NCBI GenBank assembly: GCA_031761405.1
Contig: JASEVX010000099.1
Location: 310,001 to 374,000, forward strand
Reading direction: 5' to 3'
Origin: Serripes groenlandicus
Lineage: Eukaryota > Mollusca > Bivalvia > Cardiida > Cardiidae
Length of the DNA stretch: 64,000 nucleotides
Part shown: in pieces, positions 41,966 through 52,480 of the stretch
How the letters are laid out: the number at the start of each line of letters is the position of its first letter
Numbering within the stretch: the stretch's first letter is position 1
Notes under the pieces: generated by a model
Seen by the model: the letters and a program-made list of their open reading frames with translations, nothing else
The model's database searches: none
What the model was told of the DNA's origin: nothing
Program-made: the position numbers and the translations under genes

Positions 41966-42193
41966 CAAACCTTTCCCACATACAGGAAGTATGCAGCATA
42001 CGACTTTGAAAACGGTCATGCAAAAACATGGAAAATCTCTACAAATGAATATATACTTACTAAAAAAAAGTTGAAAACATAGTGGCAAAACGTAAACTTG
42101 CTCGTTTTGAGCAATTTTTCGTTTTGTCATAATGTTTCCAAAAGTCGTCTGCTGCAGATGCGTCAAAATGCGTCTACAGCTGGGAAAGGGTTA
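41966..42193 (-). mobile_element. MITE-B, near full length
   Basis: ACCTTTCCCACATACAGG to GCTGGGAAAGGGTTAC. Stem outside the core pairs GCAAAACGTAAACTTGCTCG with GAGCAATTTTTCGTTTTGTC imperfectly. Confidence 0.85.
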
Positions 42194-42369
42194 CACAATT
42201 TACGATTGTCCTCGACTAAATCGTGTCGGATAGTTCTATGCATACGAATAAACCACTAAACATATGCTCTCATAACATCCGTCACACAATACGAATTAAT
42301 CGTCGTCTTGACATACCTAGGCGATGAAATAAAATTATCCATTCTAGATATATGTCCAAGAATTAGGTT

Positions 42370-42620
42370 AAGTGATTGATTTGGGTTTAAAGTTTATTCA
42401 GTCATATCACGGAGGGAGGTTCACCTACTAATGTGTTTCCTGCCTTTCTCACACCAGTACTCCACACACCGTTGACCGAGCACCTAGCTGCATGTTTACA
42501 TAGACTGTTATTAAGCTCAAAGATGGAAGACGAACGATGATTGTCGTATTGAATATTACAAACGTCGGAAAGATCTGAGCTATGGTTTGAACTCACAACC
42601 CGCGTCCTCACTTACTGAAT
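42370..42620 (-). mobile_element. SINE-2, near full length
   Basis: In reverse: AACCCGG-side worn head (GGTTGTGAGTTCAAACCATA, B box), ACGTTTGTAATATTC, TATGTAAACATGCAGC, GTGTGAGAAAGGCAGGAAAC and CCGTGATATGACTGAATAAA. Confidence 0.75.
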
Positions 42621-42794
42621 TTCCGGATCAAAGTAATTAGGATGGCGGTTACTTGTTAGAGTAGTTATCACATAAAGTCCTCTCTTGGAGTGTCAACATC
42701 CCATTACATAAATATCATATAACACTACTAGTTTGGTTCCCAGTCTTACTATCAAGTCTTTCTTACAACGCGGAAGCAAAATAATAAAAATGAC

Positions 42795-42995
42795 GTCACG
42801 TAAGCGGTTTGACGTTATTACGTTAGTCACTTTGGCACCCAAACCGGCAAATTTCATGCACTTTCATTCGAAATACGCCTTAATGTGATAAATGGAATAT
42901 CTCATTCGTGTTTAGTTAATATCACTTTTAATTAACTCGTTAACTAAGAGGAATATGACGCTCGCCAAGGCTCGTGGTATATCATCTAAGTATAC
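42795..42995 (-). repeat. Dispersed repeat L, reverse copy
   Basis: GGCAAATTTCATGCACTTTC, CGAAATACGCCTTAATGTGA, TAACTCGTTAACTAAG and ATGACGCTCGCCAAGGCTCG are the reverse complement of 20875-21060 at moderate identity. Confidence 0.7.
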
Positions 42996-43570
42996 TGGTT
43001 TAATAAAAGTGATAAGAGAAAGTTGATGCAACGCATCAATGTCGCCGGAAATCAATACTGCAGTGATGCATAACACTCACATTATAGTAGCTGAAAAAAA
43101 AACCAGTTATCAACTGAGGGACATATTAGAACATCAGGGGTGGGGTCAAGTGAAAATGTATCATAACTTGCATTTTTTTTGTCAACGAAGTGAATGTCCT
43201 TCATTGAAATATAATTGAAGCCTTTCATTGTTTATGATCAACCTCCATTCTAAGGTGGGTTGACCATACACACAGCCAACTAATTATTGATCATAAACAG
43301 TAATGGAAATAATGGAAATGAGTAATCTTGCCAATCATTAGTCTTAGTATGTATACAGTGCTTTCATTAAGGAATAATGATAAGATTTGTGAATTTCACA
43401 TACACTTTTCAAGATGTTTGTCAGATTATTTGAATTTTATTATTTATCAATAAAACCACAAAACAGACAATTTAGGATTTGCATGCAATAGCACGTCATT
43501 TTACCTTTCCCGTATTAAAGTCAACACTGGACACCTTTGCAGCAATCTACTTTTAACACAATGAGAAAAG
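42996..43570. other. No gene or clear repeat seen
   Basis: AT-rich, with AATAATGGAAATAATGGAAA-like short repeats near 43300. Nothing recognised. Confidence 0.35.
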
Positions 43571-43578
43571 GTTTAAAT
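43571..43578. repeat. Left target duplication GTTTAAAT
   Basis: Exact 8-bp match to 44796-44803. Confidence 0.9.
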
Positions 43579-44795
43579 TAGGGATGGGACCGAGTACGCG
43601 AGTACCCGGGTACTCGGTCGAACGTCCGAGTACCGGTTATCAAAATAGGTATTCGAGTACTCGATTATTTATCTTCCATTTTTTCTCTTTTTCATCTCAT
43701 AAAAGTATGTTAAAGTAAATACAAACTTAAAATGTATTGAATCTGTTTTTCTTATTGAGTTACTAAAGAAGTCGGTAAATCAGCGGTGAAGGTAAATTAA
43801 ACAAACAGCTAACACCTTTTCGTCTGAAGATGGTTCTTAATCCTTTTTATTTGTTGTTTTGATTGCATTCACGAGTCAACTACGAACAAGTGACAAAACA
43901 GGTAGTCAGCGATCTGAATATAATCTCCGGTCAATTAGCAACCATATGTCAAACAATATGTCAAACATGGAGGGCCGTCGGTTTTTCACACCTTCGTCGT
44001 ACTAGTGTTTTCAATTGTCAACACGTTTTCATTGGATAGTTGTAAGAAATACAAATCAATATGATTGGATAAGAACTGTTGCAATTGTTTGAGTAATTGT
44101 TCGTTAAATCATTAGAACCATCCTCTATCATTCGTCGAGCGCGAGGGCAAACAACGCCATAAATCATCATCATCTATCATTCGTATCTATTCGAACGAAA
44201 GGAAAACAATAAATTTATAACCATGCGTCGTGCTAAATCCGCCGTCTGGAAACATTTCAAACGCACAGCAGACGACAAGTCAGTTAAATGCATGCTATGT
44301 AGTGGAAATATTACGGACACCGGTAAAATCGAAATCCGAAAGAACAAAAAACATTCAGATTGTTGATTTATATTCCTTATTTTCACTGATGATAAAGATA
44401 TTCTTTTATTAAATGTATTGTTTATCATTCTTGGTATTGTCTTCCTCCACCGGATGACTTGCTTTATTTTTGCGACTTTAAAGAGATGTACAGCCGCACG
44501 TTTGGATGTTTCCGCCAATGCAAATTCTGAATGTATTTGTTGAATTATTTTAATTTAAAATAAAAAAACTAGTTTTTCTTCAAATATCAAATATTAAATG
44601 TAAAGGTGAAAACAAACGCATGTTTTTTCTTATAGAAACGATTCACATTTAGTGCACGGGGGCAATACTTTTCCGAGAGACAAGACGTTTGATGAACAAA
44701 TCAATACAAAGCGATTATCTGCGAGTATCCGAGTACTCGATCGGAAGAATTCACGAGTACCCGAGTACTAATCTTGGTACTCGTTCCCATCCCTA
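43579..44795 (+). mobile_element. hAT-superfamily transposon, deletion derivative (1217 bp)
   Basis: Ends TAGGGATGGGACCGAGTACG and TGGTACTCGTTCCCATCCCTA-type text are inverted repeats, and an exact 8-bp GTTTAAAT duplication flanks the unit. Both are hallmarks of hAT elements. Subterminal regions on both sides carry many GAGTACC/GGTACTC motifs, the usual transposase-binding context in hAT. The interior keeps only a short N-terminal transposase remnant at 44223. It cannot mobilise itself. The matching flanks suggest a fairly recent insertion. Confidence 0.9.
44223..44366 (+). pseudogene. hAT transposase N-terminus remnant (BED zinc finger start)
   Basis: A 47-codon frame starts MRRAKSAVWKHFKR and continues to VKCMLC. 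SxVWxHF followed by CxxC is the first half of a BED-type zinc finger, the DNA-binding domain of hAT transposases and ZBED proteins. The paired HxxxH half and the whole RNase-H-like catalytic domain are missing, and a TGA follows at 44364. The start codon lies inside the transposon in the same orientation as expected. This is a remnant left by internal deletion or by loss of downstream exons. Confidence 0.8.
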
Positions 44796-44803
44796 GTTTA
44801 AAT
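44796..44803. repeat. Right target duplication GTTTAAAT
   Basis: Exact 8-bp match to 43571-43578. Confidence 0.9.
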
Positions 44804-46090
44804 CGCGGAAGACATGAGTTTTCTCTTTATATCAAAATGTTATTAGCTTGGCATCCTAATTATATCATACCTTGACAAATGTTAAAATGTAGTCCAATAT
44901 TTATACATTAGACCACCCTCGAAATATAATATTTGCTAAACAGTTAAATTCTATTGAAATTGTTGTATGATTTCAAACTTAATTTCGAATATAAACTGAA
45001 CCCTACAACATGTTAATTTATTGTAATTCTTTCCTTCCATTTTTATAATGAAAATAACAAGCTACTCATGTTTTAAAAGTGTGTTATGATGAGCGCCCTT
45101 GTGTCAATGATGCATAACAATATGCAGATCGCAAGCAAAATTCCTGTAGGGAATCTATTGACACATTTAAAATTGGACGAAATAATTTTGTACGAAAGAC
45201 CCGATTCGTAAACCCATTTTTCTTCGAAGCGTTGTAGTTTTTTACATTCTCTTTATAGGCAGAGTGTTCATTCAAAGTAATTTTTCTATTAAAACCAGTT
45301 TTATCTCAGTTTGTTCATTTCTTCATTTGTTTCGAACCAAATAAACATTTTAAATCACCTATACTTAACTATTTGTAAGTGAGTGTAAAGAAAGGCTCTC
45401 TGCAAAGGATATTGATCTACGCAGTAGGTATTCGCTAGTCACGTGATGAACAGTTTTAGCCTAGAAACAGTTCATATTTTAGATATACATGGATATACAT
45501 TATTAAATGCATTCTTCACAAATCAAGACATCTCTTTGAACATGAAAATAACATTCAGTAAGTTAAAATTGCTATTAAAAGGAGAATTCGACGTGATTTT
45601 TATCTCGATATTGACACATAACAGTCTGCTGCTATCAGGTGCGCGTATGTAAACAAATTAGACTGTGCGACGTAAAGGTTTGTAGTTATCGCCTTTTGAT
45701 TACATGTAGTATATAGTGTAAAATAAAGTATCTCAGTCTAGCTAATAGGGACTGTTTTGTCTTCGTAAATAAAACAAAAAAACATAAATGCGAGTCAAAA
45801 TAAAGAAACTGCACATACTTAAAACATCGGAATATTCATTTCAATTTAAATGTGTCGTAACTTAGTGTTTTTAAACAAACGCAATTGTAATATGTTTTTT
45901 TTTAATAATAACTCGTCCTCCCATGTCATTTCCGAAAACCTATTAAAATTATAAGTCGCGGGCTTCTACCCGGCGACTAATAATAAATAAACACTCATGA
46001 AATATCCTCTTTATACCACACCAAATAACACATTATCTCTGCCGTTTTACTTATGAAACGAGCGGTGCTTCAGATAATAAACGAAGCCTT
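44804..46090. other. No gene or clear repeat seen
   Basis: About 1.3 kb of AT-rich, unique-looking sequence. The 63-69 codon frames at 45084-45275 (minus) and 45443-45652 (plus) lack motifs. Confidence 0.4.
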
Positions 46091-46109
46091 CATGATCCAA
46101 ACAGATTTT

Positions 46110-46240
46110 TTAAACATTCGATGACTAATTGGCGAACAGTATAGTTCCAGATCAAATTGCGTGGATGTGTTTGTTGATCTAAATCTACACCGTTCGAACA
46201 TGCCTTGCGAATGGTTTTGGCAGATCGCCGCTTCACGAAG
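46110..46240 (+). repeat. Dispersed repeat shared with 2975-3086
   Basis: CGATGACTAATTGGCGAACA, AAATTGCGTGGATG and CTTGCGAATGGTTTTGGCAG parallel the text before the 52-bp minisatellite at 3087. Confidence 0.45.
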
Positions 46241-46339
46241 TAATAGTGGGAACGGGTCTTTTCTTCTTATTTCTAAACCTCAATGTAACTTCGATAGATG
46301 CTACAATGTAGAACTATTGGTTCTCTCTTCTAGAGACCC

Positions 46340-46560
46340 TTAAAGTCGGTCTTCGTTTCTGTCCGTTTGTTTGTAAAATGTTTGTTTGTTTGTTTGTTTG
46401 TTTGTTTATTTGTGGCAAGCGTAGCGCCAAAACTATTCAACGGATTTCGACCAAACTTGGTAGGGATGAAGAGTCTAGGCTCTAGTTGTTCCTTTTGTAG
46501 TATGGTCGCCATAGAAACCACCGTTGCTATGGAAACGGGCGAAATAGTTCCCATAGTTTT
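46340..46560 (+). repeat. Dispersed repeat with (TTTG)n
   Basis: GGTCTTCGTTTCTGTCCG, a TTTG run at about 46367-46408, then CAAAACTATTCAACGGATTT and CCGTTGCTATGGAAACGG. I recall this kind of CGTTTCTGTCCG...ACGGATTT unit as a common dispersed repeat in marine invertebrates. The frames on both strands look like chance. Confidence 0.5.
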
Positions 46561-46652
46561 TCGAATTTAGAAACCACTCGATGTGCGTTGTGTAGCCCAT
46601 CAGTTGCTACATTGAATGATCGTCCCGATTTTTGATCCGTCTCTTCGTTTTC

Positions 46653-47073
46653 TTAATATTTGAGTTGCCGTAAGGGGTACCATTTCCGCGGAAAACACAG
46701 ACACGTCAAAACTAAATATATCGACACAAAAAGAAATTTCCAATTACCTGATCGCTGATTGGCTAAAAATCCGGACACGACCAAATATCGACCAACCAGA
46801 GAGCACTTCACAATAGCCATTACAACTTCCGTTTCCCGTACTTTTACACGAGGAGAAGAAATATTCAAGTGAATTTGACACTGTTCTCGCGACAACTCGA
46901 TAGCTTGTTTCATTATTCGTGCGGTGTCGTGAGAGTAGAGACAAGAGAGAACCATCGTCGCAGTATGCTTGTACTTTTAGATCCCTACCGGTTATTCTGA
47001 CATTGAAGCCTTTGGTGAGACTTTGCAGATATGCAACAAGACGATCCCCGTATCGCCAGACTCGACGACTCAT
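46653..47073 (-). pseudogene. Unknown protein-like frame, apparently broken by a frameshift
   Basis: The minus strand carries a 109-codon frame from 47073 to 46744, starting MSRRVWRYGDRLVAYLQSL, and an overlapping 100-codon frame from 46955 to 46653. The first half of the upstream frame (RYGDRLVAYLQSLTKGFNVR) and the middle of the second (QAIELSREQCQIHLNISSPR, then VVMAIVKCSLVGRYLVVSGF) read like real protein, while the rest of each does not. This suggests one ancestral frame with a shift near 46930-46955. An AG|GTAATT donor-like site lies at about 46749-46754 in minus orientation. I do not recognise the family. It could be a host exon with a sequencing or natural frameshift, or a transposon fragment. 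Confidence 0.35.
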
Positions 47074-47140
47074 TTGAATTTATACAAAATTTATTCCCAA
47101 TAGATTAATAATATTTACAAGACACCGGATGAACATTAAA

Positions 47141-47320
47141 TGAGCCGTCCCGCGAGGAAACCAACATTGTGGACTCTGTTTCATGAATCATTACGCTAAA
47201 CCTCCATCCACCTGAGAAGGAATGTGTTGGCCCGGATCAGTCTGCACGGACTGCGCAGGCTGATCTGGGTCGATACATTACGCACATGCCATAATGTTGG
47301 TTTTTTCGCGGGACGGCTCA
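47141..47320 (+). mobile_element. MITE-A, internally deleted
   Basis: TGAGCCGTCCCGCGAGGAAA to TTTTCGCGGGACGGCTCA. The left interior between GGACTCTG and TTTCATGAATCATTACGC is missing. Confidence 0.9.
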
Positions 47321-47361
47321 AATATTAAAAAAAAAGATATGTTCGCCTATAATCATTTACC

Positions 47362-47612
47362 ATAAATGGAGAGTAATGGTTAGAGCATCTGTGTCGTGAG
47401 CTGGGGAGGGTGGGCTCAATCCTGGTCGACGTCTTCCCGAACACTATAGAAATGGTAGTGGCTCTTGGGGTTGCAGGAATAGTATCACGACACTTATATC
47501 AACGCCCGGATAAATTCACCGTAGATAGATAGACCTTGTTATTTGCTTAAAACTTAACGCACTGATGTACTGTTTAAAGTGGCTTAAAGCGCTATTCAAA
47601 CAAATAAACAAA
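47362..47612 (+). mobile_element. Possible tRNA-derived SINE (fifth family)
   Basis: GAGTAATGGTTAGAGCATCT (A-box-like) and GGTGGGCTCAATCCTGGTCG (B-box-like) about 45 bp apart. Ends CTTAAAGCGCTATTCAAACA and an AAATAAACAAATACAAATAC tail. Only one copy in this window, so the family assignment is tentative. Confidence 0.5.
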
Positions 47613-48800
47613 TACAAATACAAATAGTTTTATTCAGTAATACAAGGCCTCCGGCCAAAATACACATGATTTTACCAAAGAACATGAAAGTAGTTGTGAA
47701 AATGATTATAGTTAACAAGTAATCTTACCATGGCGGTTGTTGGTGAAATGTCCTGAACAAATCACGTTACTTGGTGGATCAAGGTGTTGTACAAGATCCA
47801 TTTACTAAATACATATGAGACTAAATAAACAGTTAAGTGCTTAAATATGTTTCCTTTTGTCGAATGCCAGGTTCTAGTACTTTGTAAGTGCAATGATGCC
47901 CTGGTAACAAGTGTCCGACATAATAATCACAAATAAATTATCACATGTATTGTAATTTAACCATTTTTGTAAGAAGAGAGCATTTCTCAATTCTTCATAT
48001 GACGGACACCAAAGCAGAAAGTGTTTTTCGTCTTCAATAGCATAGATATTATTTGTCAGACAATTTTGGCAATGCCGTAGGTCTCTGTCAATTTGTAAAT
48101 GCTGACCCTTTTCAATCATTAAGTTATGCCCTGAACATCTGATGTTTGACAATAGTTTCTTATACTTATATTGTAACGATATAGACAGATTCTTTTCAGG
48201 ATTTTAAGGCACTTTTGTACAGTTTATATGATAGCGCTTTTGGAGATGATTCAATGTTTTCACAAAGTTTTTGGTAGCTGTGCAATCTATGAGTCTTTGT
48301 TTAAACTGTGATAAGAATATGCTGAAATCACCAACGTCTTCACTTAACCATACATAACCGAAACCATACTGGAACAATAAACGTTTCATGTGGGTAGCCC
48401 AAGTAGTCTGACCTAAATCATCGAGTCGTCTTAAAAGTTTGTAGCATTGTTTCGGGTATTTATGTTCTTCCATCATTGTTAAGACTTTTAACCAGTATCT
48501 AACACAGCGGACCATGTACGTCACAGCTATGGGTGTCCTACCACATTTGCTAAGAGCGAAGAAATTTGCTACATTACTGTTTAAGCAAGCGATTAGTTTA
48601 CAGCTTTACTTGCTTGGAGAGCAAGAGTTTCCTTCGTCTTGGTCCAAGATAACTTTGCTGTAAAATATGTTCCTAGATATTTGAAAAATTGGACAACTTC
48701 AATTTCTTCACCTCTGTATATTTCGTAGTAGACCGACCACCTGTACGAAAAACCAAATAAAAGTCCATATAATTCACAATTGAATACCCCGTTCGCATTT
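47613..48800 (-). pseudogene. LINE ORF2 3' fragment with (TATTTG)n tail
   Basis: On the minus strand, from about 48720, frames give EVVQFFKYLGTYFTAKLSW (RT end), then MTYMVRCVRYWLKVL with YPKQCY, TTWATHMKRLLFQYGFGYVW (48204-48524), and finally DEKHFLLWCPSYEELRNAL (47874-48152), the cysteine/histidine-bearing C-terminal tail. I know this series from ORF2 of CR1/jockey-like LINEs in molluscs. The 3' UTR runs past ACTGAATAAAACTATTTG into a TATTTG repeat. At least three frame breaks make it a dead, 5'-truncated copy. Confidence 0.85.
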
Positions 48801-49240
48801 AGACTTTAGATAAGTGATAAGGTCATTTATGTATAGACTGAAGATGAAACAAACAAAGTAATAAATTGATCTGTTTTATTATGATAAAGACGACATTTGA
48901 AGTATCAACCCGGAATTGCAGGTCCGTTTTCGTCAATAATGTGTAATAAACTCGATAGCCACGTAACATGAAAAGCAATCTTCGCAGAGGTTAAAACTTA
49001 TTAAATTAAGGTCAGAATCTCTTCTGCTAATAAACATTTTATCCTAAATTCATCACCATTCTTAACAAGATAACTTTTAAGAAAGCCACAGCGATTAAAC
49101 GACGAGTTGAGAAGACCTAGATTAGACAGAGAAGACGCCCAGGTTGGTTTTGATGTTCGCTCGTCCTTTGTTTCTCGGGGGTTGTTTTTTGTGTGAAGTC
49201 ACTGGGTAGTTTCAGCAAACAAACTATTTAGCGGCTACCG
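48801..49240. other. No gene or clear repeat seen
   Basis: Unique-looking sequence upstream of the possible exon at 49249. Confidence 0.3.
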
Positions 49241-49248
49241 ACCTGCCG

Positions 49249-49283
49249 ATGATGTTATTAATCGCTTGGACTACTCGTGATCC
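49249..49283 (+). other. Possible short coding start before a splice donor
   Basis: ATGATGTTATTAATCGCTTG begins a frame (MMLLIAW...) that runs into a strong donor GTAAGTAC at 49284. The surrounding 400 bp is repeat-free. There is no matching acceptor or protein family, so it may well be chance. Confidence 0.12.
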
Positions 49284-49289
49284 GTAAGT

Positions 49290-50470
49290 ACCTTTCAAAA
49301 TTAAAGTATTACTACTACTACTGCTGATACTTCTACTTTGCTGCTTTTATTGCGATTAAGTGTTATATGTGTATAGTATAATGCATTTTAAATCATTTTC
49401 ATGTTGTTTGATTGGCTTTCACTAGTTCCAATGTTGTTAAGACGTTTCACACAATAATAAACTGTTTTTTCAAGAGTATTTTCATGAATTAAAATGTACT
49501 CATCATTTAGCAAGTACATGTACAAATAAGTCTGTCACACGGCATAAACGTTCAAGATGCCTTATCATTAATACGTTTATTTATTTAATCATTATACGTG
49601 CTTACTGAAGTTTTCAATATAGAAAAAACGTTTTTTAAAACATCGAGAGTAAAAATCAAATATAGTTTCTAAGATTGCTTTATTATAACAATGAAACATT
49701 CAATCACAATGAAACATACAATCACTCTGAATAATAGGAAATGTGATTATCTATTGTATGATGATTATAACAATCGTCCTCATTCTATTCAATTCAACTC
49801 AATTAATGTATTCAAGTATTAAACAGAGAACTTCATATGAGGAGTGAACAGGTCTTTTTCCCACAATATTTCTCTTATTACTCGACCAAATCCTATGTTG
49901 GGGATACTTAAAAGAATCGTCTTAGTGAGACGATTATTTTAAGTACCCACAGCATAGGGTTTGAAAGTCAATTAAGTATTTTAGAACATGAAAAATGCCC
50001 CTTATCTAGAGCTCTGATTAAAGCGCATAACCCAAATACAATAATATTTAGTTTATTTACAAATAAAACAATAAGAAGGACACAATTGGAATCAGTTGAA
50101 TTACAGAAACAGTTTCGTTGACCGACATTCTTAAATATTGAAATAGTGATAGGATTATTAACATACCGGTCAGCTATACAGTGTTTGAAGATATCATTCG
50201 GGCAAAAGATAGTTTCAAATGTTCGATACCCTCAAATCAAATTATTTTTAGTTTATCAATTCAAACCATTTATTAGAAAAGTCTACCGTATTTGTTTTAC
50301 AACATTATTAATCTCTCTTTACATCTGTTAAGGGAGCAATACTTCTGTTGCATAATTCGTACATGTAGTAGTATTGCTTGTATTAATTACATTGTTATTC
50401 CAAGGTTCCAAATAATTCATAGTTCTTATCAATTACAATGACGTGAGATAAAAAAAAAGAACATTTTTGT
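49290..50470. other. No gene seen; contains one palindrome
   Basis: Repeat-poor, AT-rich. CAATCACAATGAAACAT-type short repeats near 49690-49720. A 77-bp palindrome at 49887 is listed separately. Confidence 0.4.
49887..49963. repeat. Imperfect 77-bp palindrome, ~37-bp arms
   Basis: CAAATCCTATGTTGGGGATA, CTTAAAAGAATCGTCT, a 3-base turn, and AGACGATTATTTTAAGTACC, CACAGCATAGGGTTTG. Likely a very small foldback element. No target duplication seen. Confidence 0.75.
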
Positions 50471-50981
50471 TTTAAAGGAGCTGAATTCCAGATTATAGAT
50501 ACATGTAGTATAGGCAAAGTTTTAACTCTTTCAGCGCCGAATTGTTTTAAGAAGACTCTTCCATGTTCAAAATCGGGCGTCTCCATTTCTCATGTAATAA
50601 CAGTTTGGACTGTTTTGATAACTAAAAGGTAAACAAAGCTGATTTCAGGTGAGACAGCTCGTTACGAGCTGACTCACCTGAATCAGTATTGTTTGCAAAA
50701 ACCTCAATATTGCCTTTGGCTCTTAAAACTGTTCAAAAATTGTCTTGAAATATTAGAATCTTAAAACTAAGAGTAAAAATATAGATCTTTTATGCTTCAT
50801 TTTTACTAGGTAGACATACCCAGTATTAGCCATATTATGTACATTTTCATGACTTTCAACATTTACTGCCAAAATAGTTTTGAACTATTTATTCCTTATT
50901 TTTATTGTCACCTTTAGCAATATTTGCAGAAGTTTCAACATTGTAAAATGTTGATCTCCATCTGGAGTTCAGCACCTGTAA
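50471..50981 (-). mobile_element. Dispersed element K with inverted ends, split by MITE-C
   Basis: TTTAAAGGAGCTGAATTCCA at the left and TCTGGAGTTCAGCACCTGTA at the right are inverted copies of the same end. Inside, in reverse, are GTAGACATACCCAG, TTTCATGACTTTCAACATTT and CAATATTTGCAGAAGTTTCA. This shows K is bounded by inverted ends and is a DNA transposon relic. Confidence 0.65.
50522..50740 (+). mobile_element. MITE-C nested in K
   Basis: TTAACTCTTTCAGCGCCGAA at left, core CAGGTGAGACAGCTCGTTAC and GAGCTGACTCACCTG. Right end worn (TTGGCTCTTAAAACTG). Confidence 0.85.
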
Positions 50982-51491
50982 GTCGAGATTAGTATAAGCG
51001 TTGTTGTTGTGTAATGTAAGTTCTCTGAGTACATACAGTGTTTGAGATACTAATTTTTCATGTTAAATACCGCGAAACAGACAACTTCATTACATATCTA
51101 CGTCTAGGAAATAGCTTTTTGTAGCGAGATTTAAAATGTATACATATTCGTTGATAGGAATAATTGGACTATTAATATACATGTGATATACATGTATATA
51201 GATTTCATAACAAACCATGAAATATCTTATCAGCACCTGTAAGTCGAGATTAGTATAAGCGTTGTTGTTGTGTAATGTAAGTTCTCTGAGTACATACAGT
51301 GTTTGAGATACTAATTTTTCATGTTAAATACCGCGAAACAGACAACTTCATTACATATCTACGTCTAGGAAATAGCTTTTTGTAGCGAGATTTAAAATGT
51401 ATACATATTCGTTGATAGGAATAATTGGACTATTAATATACATGTGATATACATGTATATAGATTTCATAACAAACCATGAAATATCTTAT
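50971..51491. repeat. Tandem duplication, 261 bp x 2, near identical
   Basis: AGCACCTGTAAGTCGAGATT starts at 50971 and again at 51232. I see no differences between the copies by eye. The second copy runs straight into poly-C. Confidence 0.9.
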
Positions 51492-51493
51492 TA

Positions 51494-51544
51494 CCCCCCC
51501 CCCCCCCCCCCCCCCCGCCCCCCCCCCCCCCACACTTCCCCCCT
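51494..51544. repeat. Poly-C run
   Basis: Nearly pure C for about 37 bases with one G, then CACACTTCCCCCC. Creates an artificial glycine-rich frame on the minus strand. Confidence 0.95.
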
Positions 51545-51607
51545 CCTCTTTCAAAAAAACAACATATGTGCACCTGTAGCTGACGTGTTTAAGTACATTT
51601 ATTAAAA

Positions 51608-51734
51608 ACAGTTTTAAAACATTATGGCAAAAGGAGAAATTGCTCGCTTTGAGCAATTTCTTCTTTTGTTACAAAGTTTTTTTAAAATTCGTCGACTGCA
51701 TATACGTCAAATTGCAGTGGGAAAGGTGTTAATG
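51608..51734 (-). mobile_element. MITE-B fragment
   Basis: AAAACATTATGGCAAAAGGA, core GAAATTGCTCGCTTTGAGCA, and right end GTGGGAAAGGTGTTAA. Left end absent. Confidence 0.8.
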
Positions 51735-52475
51735 AGCTGAATTCGCATCGTCCTCTTTTTGACTCAACTCAAAGCTAAACATCCGTGTTTAAGATAAGAT
51801 TAACGTATTAGAGCAATATACATGTAGCAATAAGATATCATCCAACAGATTTTCTACAAAACATTAAATTATATAAATATGTAGTAAAAATGAACAAACA
51901 CACTACATTGGTTTTAAACATGCCAACCGTCTTAAAACAAATGTAGTGTAATTTTTCTATTTTATTATATATTTTTTCTTGGTCCGTATATATGACTTCG
52001 TATTATTTCATATACATATTAATATTCAGTGTATTGCGTATTAATACTAGCCGATTTAAAAAAAGAAAAAAAGAAACTCTATTCTCTTAAAACGCCACGT
52101 TGTTTTTCCTGTCTTGACGTCACTTTGACACTTTCCCGCGTTTTGTGTCGTTAACGTCATTTTTGAAACAAAACCACTGCTAAAATTAAAATTAAATAAA
52201 GGTTTAGTCAGTGTTTTATCTGTACGGTAGAGATAATCACAGGTTGAAGAACGTTTTTCTGTGTCAAACCATCCCTGTTCAATATGCGCCCCCTTATCGG
52301 ATCTCCCCCACCTCACATCCAATTAGCCCAGCTTTCATATATAGATCGTTGTTATCTGTTTATAGAACACTTTATCAGTTTTGTAACATTGTTTCCTTGT
52401 TTTACGGGTTAACGTGTTTAGTTTACTTTGATTGAAAACTCTTCCCACATACACCAGGTTTTCGGAAGACGAGTT
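51735..52475. other. No gene or clear repeat seen
   Basis: AT-rich. Short frames at 52056-52435 on both strands show no motif. Confidence 0.4.
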
Positions 52476-52480
52476 GGAAG

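Noticed and set aside
44177..44518. 113-codon minus frame across the hAT element
   Set aside because: It runs antisense to the BED-finger remnant and shows no motif of its own.
46340..46560. Overlapping plus and minus frames rich in FVCL or NKQT
   Set aside because: They come from the (TTTG)n run inside a dispersed repeat.
49100..49300. Host gene first exon at 49249
   Set aside because: Only a short frame and a good GTAAGT donor support it. Listed at very low confidence and not claimed as a gene.
51351..51656. Glycine-rich 101-codon minus frame
   Set aside because: The glycines come from the poly-C run, a homopolymer and likely assembly weak point.
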